From the NCBI GenBank assembly GCA_937873555.1, contig CALMWN010000144.1, positions 1 through 16,408 on the forward strand: a stretch of DNA of 16,408 nt, read 5' to 3'. This stretch comes from an uncultured Clostridia bacterium. Lineage in GTDB: Bacteria; Bacillota; Clostridia; Acetivibrionales; CALMWN01. A model generated the notes under the pieces. The model had not been told where the DNA came from, did no database searches, and saw nothing but the letters and a program-made list of their open reading frames with translations. Numbering within the stretch: position 1 is the first letter of the stretch; every line of letters begins with the position of its first letter. The translations under genes were made by a program, and so were the position numbers. Positions 7,231-14,539 of this stretch are shown here, piece after piece.

Positions 7231-7246
7231 AATTACATTAATTACA
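7215..7246. promoter_or_regulatory. Cluster of TGTAATT inverted repeats, probable operator
   Basis: The half-site TGTAATT occurs at 7215-7221 and within the perfect palindrome TGTAATTACA (7228-7237), and its complement AATTACA at 7240-7246. These overlap the -10 element of the plus-strand promoter and lie in the leader of the divergent xis-int unit. A regulator bound here could control both directions. The bound protein is unknown; an HTH protein of the element is likely. Confidence 0.5.
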
Positions 7247-7289
7247 CGCCTATATATTAGACCTTGAAAAAGGCAAAATCGGAAGTAGG

Positions 7290-7305
7290 GTCAAAAATTT
7301 TTGAC
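7290..7305. repeat. Perfect 16-bp palindrome before the sigma-like gene
   Basis: GTCAAAAATTTTTGAC is a perfect palindrome that ends where the SD (GGAGG, 7306-7310) begins. It may be an operator for autoregulation, or a hairpin affecting translation start. Chance is less likely for 16 bases, though the centre is an A/T tract. Confidence 0.5.
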
Positions 7306-7318
7306 GGAGGATACAGCA

Positions 7319-7969
7319 ATGAAGTATCAAAGCGAAGAATGTGTAAGGAGAGGAGGTATCCCGCACCAGGTTTCGGAATATCCAGCAATGAAATATCTGC
7401 AAAGCAACGACGAGAAAGCAAGGCGCTGGGCAGGCAGTCATACAAATGAGTTGGAGTTGCTGGACAATAAACATGAACGAACACGGCGCTGGATCAAAAA
7501 GAACCAGGACGGCAGAGAGTTTCAGATAGCCGAACTCAGCTTTTACAGGTCAAGTAAAGGAAGAAGCAAGGGTCTGCCAAACAGGCCCGATAACAGGTGG
7601 CTTGAAGAAATCTTCTCTCAAGACCCAGAGGATTTACATCAGCTGGTCAGTTCAGGCAAGCTGGCAAAAGCGATTCAGGCCCTTACTGCGCATCAAAGAA
7701 ATATCCTGTTCCTGAGTGCTATCCAGCAAATGAAAACGAAGGAGATTGCAGAAATGCTGGGTACAAGCTGCCGCAACATTCTGGATGTGCTTGAACGTAC
7801 ATACAGGCGCATTAAGGCTATTATGAGCAGCCAGCGTGGTGAAGGTTACGTACCCTCATGCGCAAGGGCACTCGGCTGGCTGACCATTCCGACCTTTATG
7901 TTTGGATGGGAAATCTCCAAGAGGATTTACCCGCCGCTTAAGCGGAAGGTCTTGAGCCTGGCGGCGTAA
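7319..7969 (+). CDS. Sigma-70 region-4-like regulator
   Basis: The ATG at 7319 is chosen because GGAGG (7306-7310) is eight bases upstream; a TTG at 7301 has no SD. The protein is 216 aa. Residues about 115-170 resemble sigma-70 region 4: LAKAIQALTAHQRNILFLSA, then an HTH (MKTKEIAEMLGTSCRNILDV) and a basic helix (LERTYRRIKAIM). The N-terminal 100 residues are basic and polar with no recognisable region 2, so it is unlikely to be a full sigma factor. The C-terminal 40 residues (GWLTIPTFMFGW, then KRIYPPLKRK) are hydrophobic and then basic. Sigma-like small proteins regulate integrative elements such as Tn916. It is divergent from xis-int and followed by a terminator-like hairpin. Role inferred: control of element genes. 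Confidence 0.75.
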   Translation: MKYQSEECVRRGGIPHQVSEYPAMKYLQSNDEKARRWAGSHTNELELLDNKHERTRRWIKKNQDGREFQIAELSFYRSSKGRSKGLPNRPDNRWLEEIFSQDPEDLHQLVSSGKLAKAIQALTAHQRNILFLSAIQQMKTKEIAEMLGTSCRNILDVLERTYRRIKAIMSSQRGEGYVPSCARALGWLTIPTFMFGWEISKRIYPPLKRKVLSLAA

Positions 7970-7980
7970 ATAGCAAAAAG

Positions 7981-8018
7981 AAAACAGTACAGCACAGGTT
8001 ATCATGCGGTACTGTTTT
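7981..8018 (+). terminator. Hairpin terminator after the sigma-like gene
   Basis: AAAACAGTAC (7981-7990) pairs perfectly with GTACTGTTTT (8009-8018) around an 18-base loop; the right arm ends in four T. It lies 11 bases after the sigma-like stop codon and 32 bases before the next start. The stem is only 10 bp and AT-rich and the loop is large, so termination may be partial. Confidence 0.6.
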
Positions 8019-8050
8019 ATGCGATTATATTTATAGAATCGAGGTTCGTT

Positions 8051-8791
8051 ATGGAACTTAAAAATATGTTTTCAAATCTCAACGGCAACTGGGTACGCTG
8101 GTCGGATTATCGGATTTCAGATAACCACAGTGTGAAATATATCATGCCCTCCGAAACTGCCACTGCTCTGCCTTACAGCTGTACCTCCGCGCCGGAGCAG
8201 ATGGTAGTGGACGCTTTGAATCTCGGAAAGCTGGTGTTCGAACAGAAGGAAGATAAGGATGAGGTCTGTCTTTCCTTTGCCCGCAAATACGGTCCGTTGG
8301 GTGTGACATCGCCGGTCAAAAGTTTTCTGCTGCGAGACGGGCGTGATGCAGATAATAGTGCCGGCGGCGCAGCACCTGTTTACAGCGGTATATTTGCCAA
8401 GGCCTATGGTGAACCGTTGGAACGGTATCAGGACACACTCAGTATTCTATATATGCACTTTCTCATGGTAAAAGGGCAGACGGACAAACTGAGCCAAAAA
8501 GAGCAGGAACAACTCCGCAGGCAGGAGCTGACACCGGAAGCATGTGGCATGAACTACCGCCTGACCTTCGGCTCTCCATCCCAGCTTGTCTGGGAGCCGG
8601 AAAATCTGCTTGCTGTGTTGAAGTTAAGCTATGCCCTCTTAATCACAGATCCCGCAAGCCCGCTTAAAATTTGTAAGAGTTGCGGCCAGGCGTACTATAA
8701 CCCGAATTCCAGAAGCGAGTTTTGCTCGGTCAAATGCCGGAATTACTATAATATCCAAGTGTTCAGGGGGCGGCAGCGGGAGCAGAAATAA
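8051..8791 (+). CDS. Unknown protein with C-terminal CGNR-like zinc-binding motif
   Basis: This is a 246-aa protein with GAGG at 8041-8044 as SD. The N-terminal about 200 residues match no family I can name with certainty. They include helical stretches around residues 121-142 and 185-200, and a low-complexity Gly/Ala turn near 103-110. The C-terminus has four cysteines, C208 and C211 (KICKSCGQAYY) and C225 and C229 (EFCSVKCRNYYN), spaced CX2C-X13-CX3C, followed by a basic end (FRGRQREQK). This resembles the treble-clef zinc ribbon of CGNR-type proteins, which sit behind a larger helical domain and bind nucleic acid. The gene follows the sigma-like gene and precedes the R-M pair, in the same direction. 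It may be regulatory. The family is uncertain. Confidence 0.7.
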   Translation: MELKNMFSNLNGNWVRWSDYRISDNHSVKYIMPSETATALPYSCTSAPEQMVVDALNLGKLVFEQKEDKDEVCLSFARKYGPLGVTSPVKSFLLRDGRDADNSAGGAAPVYSGIFAKAYGEPLERYQDTLSILYMHFLMVKGQTDKLSQKEQEQLRRQELTPEACGMNYRLTFGSPSQLVWEPENLLAVLKLSYALLITDPASPLKICKSCGQAYYNPNSRSEFCSVKCRNYYNIQVFRGRQREQK

Positions 8792-9014
8792 TGAAACGTA
8801 AGGAATAATATAAACATATTATTATCGAAAAGAAAGCAAAACAGACTATTTCATAGAAAATCGAAGCTACAAGGCGAAATGGCCTATATATTGGCATTTG
8901 CTCTGGTAATAGAATCTATTTCCTGATATAATATTTTTATTTACATGGCTCAAGCTGTCGAACCTGATTTTTCCGACAGATAAGTCACCCGGATTAACGT
9001 GAGGAAGGGATGTC
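8792..9014 (+). promoter_or_regulatory. Intergenic leader of the R-M operon, with extended -10 promoter
   Basis: This 223-bp AT-rich gap is the longest ordinary gap in the window. It contains an 8-bp AT inverted repeat (AATAATAT/ATATTATT, 8804-8811 and 8816-8823) just after the preceding gene. A probable promoter TGATATAAT (8924-8932, extended -10) follows, with no strong -35. A stem CTGTCG (8955-8960)/CGACAG (8974-8979) lies in the transcribed leader. GAGGAAGG (9001-9008) is the SD of the methyltransferase gene. The stem could be a binding site controlling methylase synthesis. Confidence 0.5.
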
Positions 9015-11171
9015 ATGATGGATACATCTTCTCATATTGAATTTATTATAAAGTGTTTACAAGAGGGTAAAGACATTCCCCCAGAGTACAAAGATTTACT
9101 CTTTCCAACAATTCGGAAAGAGTATGAGCTTACATATGCTGATAAAATACGCAAGGAAGATGTCTTGACCGATACGGATGAAATATCGAATGTTCCGTTG
9201 CAAGTGGAACGTTCTTTTGTGCCGGAGCAAAGTTATATAGTAAACGATTGGGTCAACCTGCTTATTTTTGGAGATAATTTGCAGGTTCTTAAAACTCTTT
9301 ACTATAATGCCGATCCAATGATAAAAAACAAGGTAAAAGGCCGGATAAAGTTGATATATATTGATCCTCCCTTTGCTACAGAAAAAGAATTCAACGCTGT
9401 AGTTGGTCAAAAAGCTTATGCAGATAAGGTTAGCGGTGCTGAGTTCATTGAATTTATTCGCAAGCGCTTAATAGTAATGAATGAACTATTAGCTCCGGAT
9501 GGATTTATTTGTGTCCATTTGGATTATAGAAAAAAGCACTATATCAAAGTAATCATGGATGAAATATTCGGAGAGAATAATTTTAGAAACGAAATTGTTG
9601 TTAATCGCACCAAGAAAAATATTCGGGAACGGAAAAAGGTTCGTAAACTAAACGAAGAATTCGATACGATTCTACTATATGCTAAATCTGAATTTGCACA
9701 GTTGTTACCACCGACAAGATCTGAGAAAAAAGACGCAAGATGGCATGGATTTGATGCTCCTGAAATTCGGACAGGCATGGATTATGATTTATTTGGACGC
9801 AAGCCAAATGCAAATTCCCATTGGAGATGGGAAGAAGCACGCGCTCGGGAGGCGGTTGAAAATTACACAATATACGAGAGGGAAAGCATTGATGGCGAAA
9901 CTCTTGATGAATATAGCAGACGTATTGGAAAAAATTTAGAATTCATAAGATCAAAATCTTCAACAGGAGTACCCGAGTACTATATCCCGGCCACCAATAC
10001 TGTTTTATGCAATAATATGTGGAATGACATATCTGCATATTCGTTTGCGAATGGCTATCCGACCGAAAAAAGTGAAACGCTTTTGGCTCGTATTATAGAG
10101 ATGACAACTGATCCGAATGACTTAGTTATGGATTGCTTCGCTGGAAGCGGAACGACACTTGCCGTTGCAGAGAAAATGCAACGCAGATGGGTTGGTTGTG
10201 ATATAGGAAAATTCGCTTTATATACAATACAAAAGCGCATGTTGCAGATTTCAAAAAGCAATGATGCGTATAAACCAACACGTAAATATAAAAAAGAACC
10301 AGCAGCCTTTTCTGTTCTTACTGCTGGCCTGTATGATTTGGGCAAAGTATTTGCATTATCTGCCGAAAGATATATTGATTTTGTGAAAACCTTATTTGAA
10401 ATCGATAATACAAAAAAATCCAGTATCAATGGTATTTCCATTGATGGTGAAAAACGTGGCTTTTACGTTAAAATCTATCCTTATTGGGATCCCCCGATGA
10501 GGAATGCTGATATTGACGAAAGTTACGTGGAAGATTTACATAGAAACATAGGAAGCCGTATAAAAGAGCGTTTCTACATTGTTGCGCCAGCCAATAGCGT
10601 GGCTTTCTTAAATGATTATTATGAGATTGATGGAATAAAATATTATTTTCTAAAAATACCATATCAGGTTATTAGGGAGTTGCACAATGCTGAATTTAAA
10701 AAGTTAAAACAGCCTCAAAGTAAAAAGCAGGTCAATGACCTAACAGAAGCTATCGGTTTTCATTTTAAACGTCCGCTTGAAGTAGAAAGCGAAATTATAA
10801 AAGTTGATGGCAAATTATTTGTAGCCATATCAAAATTTCTTTGCGATTATGCTTTTGACGAAGAGGGTCATGAACTAAAGAATTTTGAAAGCTTGTCTAT
10901 GGTACTTGTCGATGAAGCACCAGTGAATGATGATGCCTTTATTTTGAGTTCGTTTTATTATGCCAAAGATCTTGCTCGAGCGACTACAGCAGTGAAAAAT
11001 GACGATGAAGAAGATGTTGCTGGTGAGAATGAAGATGAAGATATAAGAGCAGAGCTTCTTAGCCGTGAGAAATTAATGGTACCCATAATCCCTAAGCATG
11101 GGAAAGTCAGAATTGTCTACATTGATATTTACGGCGACGAATTTACAGAAACACTTAAGCTGGAGGAATGA
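9015..11171 (+). CDS. mod: Type III-like restriction-modification methyltransferase (Mod)
   Basis: This 718-aa protein should methylate adenine in a specific DNA sequence using S-adenosylmethionine, and give specificity to the Res subunit. Motif order is that of the beta class: GDNLQVL (86-92) and motif IV IDPPF (116-120) come first, then a target-recognition region (about 190-330), and motif I with MDCFAGSGTT (372-381) and WVGCDIG (392-398). The motif IV form DPPF rather than DPPY is seen in some members. A long C-terminal extension (about 410-718) probably contacts Res or DNA; it ends with an acidic patch near 656-671. The ATG at 9015 has GAGGAAGG six bases upstream; a second ATG follows directly. 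Its TGA lies within the start region of res. Confidence 0.93.
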   Translation: MMDTSSHIEFIIKCLQEGKDIPPEYKDLLFPTIRKEYELTYADKIRKEDVLTDTDEISNVPLQVERSFVPEQSYIVNDWVNLLIFGDNLQVLKTLYYNADPMIKNKVKGRIKLIYIDPPFATEKEFNAVVGQKAYADKVSGAEFIEFIRKRLIVMNELLAPDGFICVHLDYRKKHYIKVIMDEIFGENNFRNEIVVNRTKKNIRERKKVRKLNEEFDTILLYAKSEFAQLLPPTRSEKKDARWHGFDAPEIRTGMDYDLFGRKPNANSHWRWEEARAREAVENYTIYERESIDGETLDEYSRRIGKNLEFIRSKSSTGVPEYYIPATNTVLCNNMWNDISAYSFANGYPTEKSETLLARIIEMTTDPNDLVMDCFAGSGTTLAVAEKMQRRWVGCDIGKFALYTIQKRMLQISKSNDAYKPTRKYKKEPAAFSVLTAGLYDLGKVFALSAERYIDFVKTLFEIDNTKKSSINGISIDGEKRGFYVKIYPYWDPPMRNADIDESYVEDLHRNIGSRIKERFYIVAPANSVAFLNDYYEIDGIKYYFLKIPYQVIRELHNAEFKKLKQPQSKKQVNDLTEAIGFHFKRPLEVESEIIKVDGKLFVAISKFLCDYAFDEEGHELKNFESLSMVLVDEAPVNDDAFILSSFYYAKDLARATTAVKNDDEEDVAGENEDEDIRAELLSREKLMVPIIPKHGKVRIVYIDIYGDEFTETLKLEE

Positions 11172-11173
11172 AT

Positions 11174-13726
11174 ATGGAAGGAGTCATTAAAATAAAGGAA
11201 TCTGATTTCGTATTAAAGGTTAAGATAAATTATGACCCTTCCGTCTTAAATTTATCGGCATGGGATAATTATTTGGATTTATTATGCGGAATTAGGGAAT
11301 ATCAAAAGGAAGCAATTAAAACAGCCATTATATATTTAGCATCCGGAAATTATTATAACATTGAGCAGCTTGCAAAAGAAAATTATGCAGGCAACTCAGC
11401 TCTTCAGGATGTATATAAACGAGAGGCTGATTTAATAAATCACTTACCATTGCCTGGAAAGCTTTCTGGCGTTGTTGACCTTGCAACAGCGACAGGAAAA
11501 ACTTTTGTCATGTTCGGCATAGCTCAAATAATGCTTTCAATTGGCTTGGTAAAGCGTGTTTTGGTACTATGCCCATCTGTTACTATTGAGCAAGAATTGC
11601 TGAAGAAATTTAAGGCTTTATCAAATAAACCAGAACTTAAAAATGCCATACCAGAGGGGAGTTACTGCAAAAATCCGAGCATAATTGACGCCACCTCCAC
11701 CATTTGCCCCGGCGACATCTGTATAGAAAATATTCATGCTGTTTATGATAGAACCTCCACCTCTCTCAAAGACAGCTTTGCTGCTGGCGGCTCGGACACA
11801 TTGGTATTGAACGACGAAGTTCATCATGCATATAATTCCTCTGGCGAGAATGATATAAGAAAATGGAAGAGCTTCTTATTAGGTGAGTATAATTTCAAAT
11901 ATATCCTCGGTTTTACCGGAACGGCATATATCAACAATGATTATTTTAATGATGTTATTTATCGCTATTCGCTTAAACAGGCCATTGAAGATAAAATTAC
12001 AAAATCTGTTGAGTATGTAGCAAAAGATGATAAGAGCGATATGTTTGAAAAATTTCAAATGATCTATGATAATCATCTGGAAATGAAGAGAAAAAATCCA
12101 GCAATAAAACCCATTAGTATATTTGTTTCTAAGGACATAAAGTCAGCCAATAATCTATCACAAGAGTTTATTGATTTTTTGGTGGATAGCAAAAAATTTG
12201 ATCGTGCCACCATCGACGATAAAGTAATCGTCGTAACATCCTCGCCGAAACATAAGAAAAATATTCTTCTGTTAGGAACGGTTGATGATGCTAATAATCC
12301 TGTTGAATGGATTTTTTCTGTTTCAATGCTAACTGAGGGATGGGATGTAAAAAACGTATTTCAAATTGTCCCTTGGGAAGATAGAGCATTTAATTCTAAG
12401 CTTTTGATTGCACAGGTATTAGGAAGAGGATTACGAATTCCTGAAGGATATACAATCCAGCCAAAGGTAAGGGTTTTTAACCATGCCAGTTGGAGCAGAA
12501 GTATTCAGAAATTGGTAGATGAAGTGCTTGAAATTGATTTAGAGCTTAGAAGCAAAGTCATTTCAGAAGGTGAACGAGCTAAATACAATTTTATTGTTCA
12601 TAACCTCAATTATTCTCAAGAAGAACGAGCAATCGAAAAGAATGGTGAAAAACGCAGGGAAGTTTTTGATTTAACTAAGGGTATTGTACTTATTTCGCAA
12701 AGTTTAGAGGATAAGAAGATAACTGAATATGAGGACATCACACGTAAATCTTTTGGAGAACCATATAAAAAAACAACCGTTGTTTCTCGAAAAATGATCC
12801 ATGTAGATGAAATCGTTAATAGAATTATTGAAAGTTTTAAGGGACGAGAACTGGAAGCAAAATTGATATTCCCAAATGGCGAATTTGAAAAGGAAAAACT
12901 GCCTTCCATCGATACAATTCGAACGTATGTATTGGATTCTATGAAGGAATGTGGCATTAAAGGAGAATACCTTATTTCTGAAAATGCTAATAAAATTTAT
13001 GGCAAATTCACTGGCTTGCTTCGGAGAAAGCCTGCAACACCAATTTTTTCGAGAAAAGGCGATATTCTGAAAGAACTGGATACTCTTCAAATGCGCAGTG
13101 CTTACAAGTCTTTATCAATGCTTGCGAAAGACATGACGATATTTCTTTCCAATGATTATAAAGATGAATTGTCATCTGAAGAATTACAAAACTATCTAAC
13201 CATCAAAGATGAGTTGCAGAGGAAGCGGGTTGTTGAAGTCAATAAATTCTGCATTAAAACGCCAATGAGCATTGTTTTTACTCAGTTTGAGCCAGAAAGG
13301 CGGTTTACTGAGTTATTAGTTAGTGATGAGCTGTCAAAATGCATTGATGCATGGATAAAGTCTCGGGATACGGGCTTTTATGGCATAGAGTACCAGATGA
13401 ATAAAGGAAGCGCTTTTCAAACATTTAATCCTGACTTTTTCATTCTTTCAGGAGACAATGTGGCGGTTGTTGAAACAAAGTCTGACGATGATGATAGTGA
13501 CATCAACTGTGCCAAATATAAAGCTGCAAAGAGACATTTCGACTTGCTCAATAAAGCTCTCGAATCCTACGGCTCTTCCCGGAGATATTATTTTTATTTC
13601 TTGAGTCCCGTTGATTATAATACTTTTACTGACTACCTTTCAGATGGCAGAATTTTTAAAACCACTTTTCTTAGCAATCTTATGGACAAGATTGAGAAAA
13701 AATTAGAAACTTTGAGCAACGATTAA
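11174..13726 (+). CDS. res: Type III-like restriction subunit, helicase plus nuclease (Res)
   Basis: I prefer the ATG at 11174 because GGAGG (11162-11166) is seven bases away; the ATG at 11168, two codons earlier and overlapping the mod TGA, would be only one base from it. The product is 850 aa. SF2 helicase motifs appear in order: ATATGKT Walker A (about 104-110), NDEVHH (213-218), FTGTAY (247-252), SMLTEGWDVKNVFQI (384-398) and QVLGRGLR (414-421). The C-terminal nuclease has a PD-(D/E)xK pattern: D754 in NPDFF and E767, K769 in VVETKSDDDD. With Mod it should translocate or scan DNA and cut between unmethylated sites. The motifs are intact. The box DEVHH departs from the usual DEAH spelling but is compatible. 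Confidence 0.93.
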   Translation: MEGVIKIKESDFVLKVKINYDPSVLNLSAWDNYLDLLCGIREYQKEAIKTAIIYLASGNYYNIEQLAKENYAGNSALQDVYKREADLINHLPLPGKLSGVVDLATATGKTFVMFGIAQIMLSIGLVKRVLVLCPSVTIEQELLKKFKALSNKPELKNAIPEGSYCKNPSIIDATSTICPGDICIENIHAVYDRTSTSLKDSFAAGGSDTLVLNDEVHHAYNSSGENDIRKWKSFLLGEYNFKYILGFTGTAYINNDYFNDVIYRYSLKQAIEDKITKSVEYVAKDDKSDMFEKFQMIYDNHLEMKRKNPAIKPISIFVSKDIKSANNLSQEFIDFLVDSKKFDRATIDDKVIVVTSSPKHKKNILLLGTVDDANNPVEWIFSVSMLTEGWDVKNVFQIVPWEDRAFNSKLLIAQVLGRGLRIPEGYTIQPKVRVFNHASWSRSIQKLVDEVLEIDLELRSKVISEGERAKYNFIVHNLNYSQEERAIEKNGEKRREVFDLTKGIVLISQSLEDKKITEYEDITRKSFGEPYKKTTVVSRKMIHVDEIVNRIIESFKGRELEAKLIFPNGEFEKEKLPSIDTIRTYVLDSMKECGIKGEYLISENANKIYGKFTGLLRRKPATPIFSRKGDILKELDTLQMRSAYKSLSMLAKDMTIFLSNDYKDELSSEELQNYLTIKDELQRKRVVEVNKFCIKTPMSIVFTQFEPERRFTELLVSDELSKCIDAWIKSRDTGFYGIEYQMNKGSAFQTFNPDFFILSGDNVAVVETKSDDDDSDINCAKYKAAKRHFDLLNKALESYGSSRRYYFYFLSPVDYNTFTDYLSDGRIFKTTFLSNLMDKIEKKLETLSND

Positions 13727-13801
13727 GGTATAAATTTCTTTTGATAGCTATCTCCCCCAGTCTATCGTAAAGTATGTGGCTGAAGGGAGGTAGTTTTATT
13801 T

Positions 13802-13927
13802 ATGAAAACGATTATTATCACCAGCATAATTCTTACCACTTGCATCGCCCTATATGCCGCTATATGGCCACAAAGCGCCGAGGACAAGAATGTACCAGTG
13901 AAAGAAAAATTATTGATTTATATATAG
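13802..13927 (+). pseudogene. Truncated paralog of the proline-rich anchored protein, 41 aa
   Basis: A short ORF with SD GGGAGG (13785-13790) encodes MKTIIITSIILTTCIALYAA followed by IWPQSAEDKNVPVKEK. This matches the first 33 residues of the protein at 14540 at roughly three quarters of positions, mostly conservative changes, and most codon differences between the two are synonymous. Then similarity ends and a TAG follows at 13925-13927, after eight unrelated residues. It looks like a diverged copy whose rest was lost. An alternative is a real small membrane peptide. A different overlapping frame (13774-13971) has no such support. Confidence 0.75.
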
Positions 13928-13972
13928 ACTTCCGGCACAAGTTAGTTTATTGTGTGTGCTGGAGGTGTTGAA

Positions 13973-14098
13973 ATGACAATATCACATGGGAAAATACCGG
14001 AAACCGCTGTTACAGAATGGATAAGAAAAAGCCTCATTAAATCATGTGATATTTATAAAATTAGTCACCTGACTGAAGGGAGGCATATGAACCTATGA
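13973..14098 (+). CDS. Small ORF coupled to SymE-like genes, 41 aa
   Basis: ATG at 13973 follows GGAGGTG (13961-13967) at five bases. The 41-aa product (MTISHGKIPETAVTEWIRKS, then a Lys/Ile-rich end) has a helical N-terminal half and is not recognised. Its TGA (14096-14098) overlaps the ATG of the first SymE-like gene (ATGA), suggesting translational coupling. It may be a leader that meters translation of the toxin-like gene, or a small partner protein. Existence is supported by SD, overlap and position only. Confidence 0.55.
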   Translation: MTISHGKIPETAVTEWIRKSLIKSCDIYKISHLTEGRHMNL

Positions 14099-14298
14099 AA
14101 ATAAGATATCTGCCCATTACCTGCCTTTATCCTTCATCAACCAGAGACAATTTTATGCCGCTTATATGCCTTAGCGGCAAATGGCTTAAGAAAGCAGGGT
14201 TTATTACCGGCGATGAAGTCAGTGTCCAAGTCAGGCGTTATGGAGAATTGGTAATAAAATTAATTCCGGAAGCTGAAGAAAAGGAGGTCATTTCTTGA
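14095..14298 (+). CDS. SymE-like (AbrB-fold) toxin-family protein 1
   Basis: This 67-aa protein has the SymE core: MPLICLSGKWLKKAGFITGD (residues 21-40), then EVSVQVRRYGELVIKLI. The pattern P-x-I-x-LSGKWL-x-x-AGF-x-x-GD-x-V is the family hallmark. E. coli SymE is an SOS-induced toxin that blocks translation or cleaves RNA and is controlled by an antisense RNA. The SD is GGGAGG at 14078-14083, inside the preceding small ORF, and the start overlaps its stop as ATGA. The stop (TGA 14296-14298) overlaps the next start. No antisense RNA promoter could be confirmed here, so toxicity is only inferred from family. Confidence 0.8.
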   Translation: MKIRYLPITCLYPSSTRDNFMPLICLSGKWLKKAGFITGDEVSVQVRRYGELVIKLIPEAEEKEVIS

Positions 14299-14471
14299 AA
14301 GTAAGAATATCAACCATATCGAGCGTGACCTCTAATAAAAAGGAAGTACCGTTTATACGCATTCAAGGCATTTGGCTGGAGAAGTTAGGCTTTACAGCCG
14401 GAAAGAAAATGATTATTGAAGAGAGCCACGGAAAACTGGTTTTAAAGCTTGTAACCATTATTGAAGAATAG
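14295..14471 (+). CDS. SymE-like (AbrB-fold) protein 2, TTG start
   Basis: The start is a TTG (14295-14297) overlapping the previous gene's TGA, with AAGGAGGT (14281-14288) six bases upstream; this strong SD decides the start. The 58-aa product contains the core VPFIRIQGIWLEKLGFTAGK followed by KMIIEESHGKLVLKLV, aligning with the first SymE-like protein over the core, though the key LSGKWL reads IQGIWL. It is diverged, so the second copy may have a different role, such as partner or antidote. The stop is TAG at 14469-14471. The gene is easily missed because it is short and has a rare start. Confidence 0.7.
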   Translation: MKVRISTISSVTSNKKEVPFIRIQGIWLEKLGFTAGKKMIIEESHGKLVLKLVTIIEE

Positions 14472-14539
14472 GATGTTCATTTTCGCAACACTCATTTTTT
14501 AAAAATCTACGGGATTTATTATACGAGGGAGGAATCACG

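Noticed and set aside
7215..7246. TGTAATT repeats as a CRISPR or iteron array
   Set aside because: There are only three or four short irregular copies, arranged as inverted sites over a promoter, so an operator fits better.
7301..7318. TTG start six codons before the sigma-like gene's ATG
   Set aside because: It would place the GGAGG inside the coding sequence; the ATG at 7319 has ideal spacing from it.
8879..8923. 14-codon ORF just before the methyltransferase promoter
   Set aside because: It has no good SD and its stop lies just before the predicted promoter, so it would not be transcribed from it; too short to support as a leader peptide.
13743..13766. GATAGCTATC palindrome and GATAG/CTATC pairing after res as a terminator
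   Set aside because: The stem is very short and no T-tract follows, so I did not call a terminator.
13774..13971. 65-codon plus-strand reading frame after the R-M operon
   Set aside because: It lacks a proper SD and known motifs, and overlaps the 13802 frame, which matches the N-terminus of the paralog at 14540 and has GGGAGG upstream.
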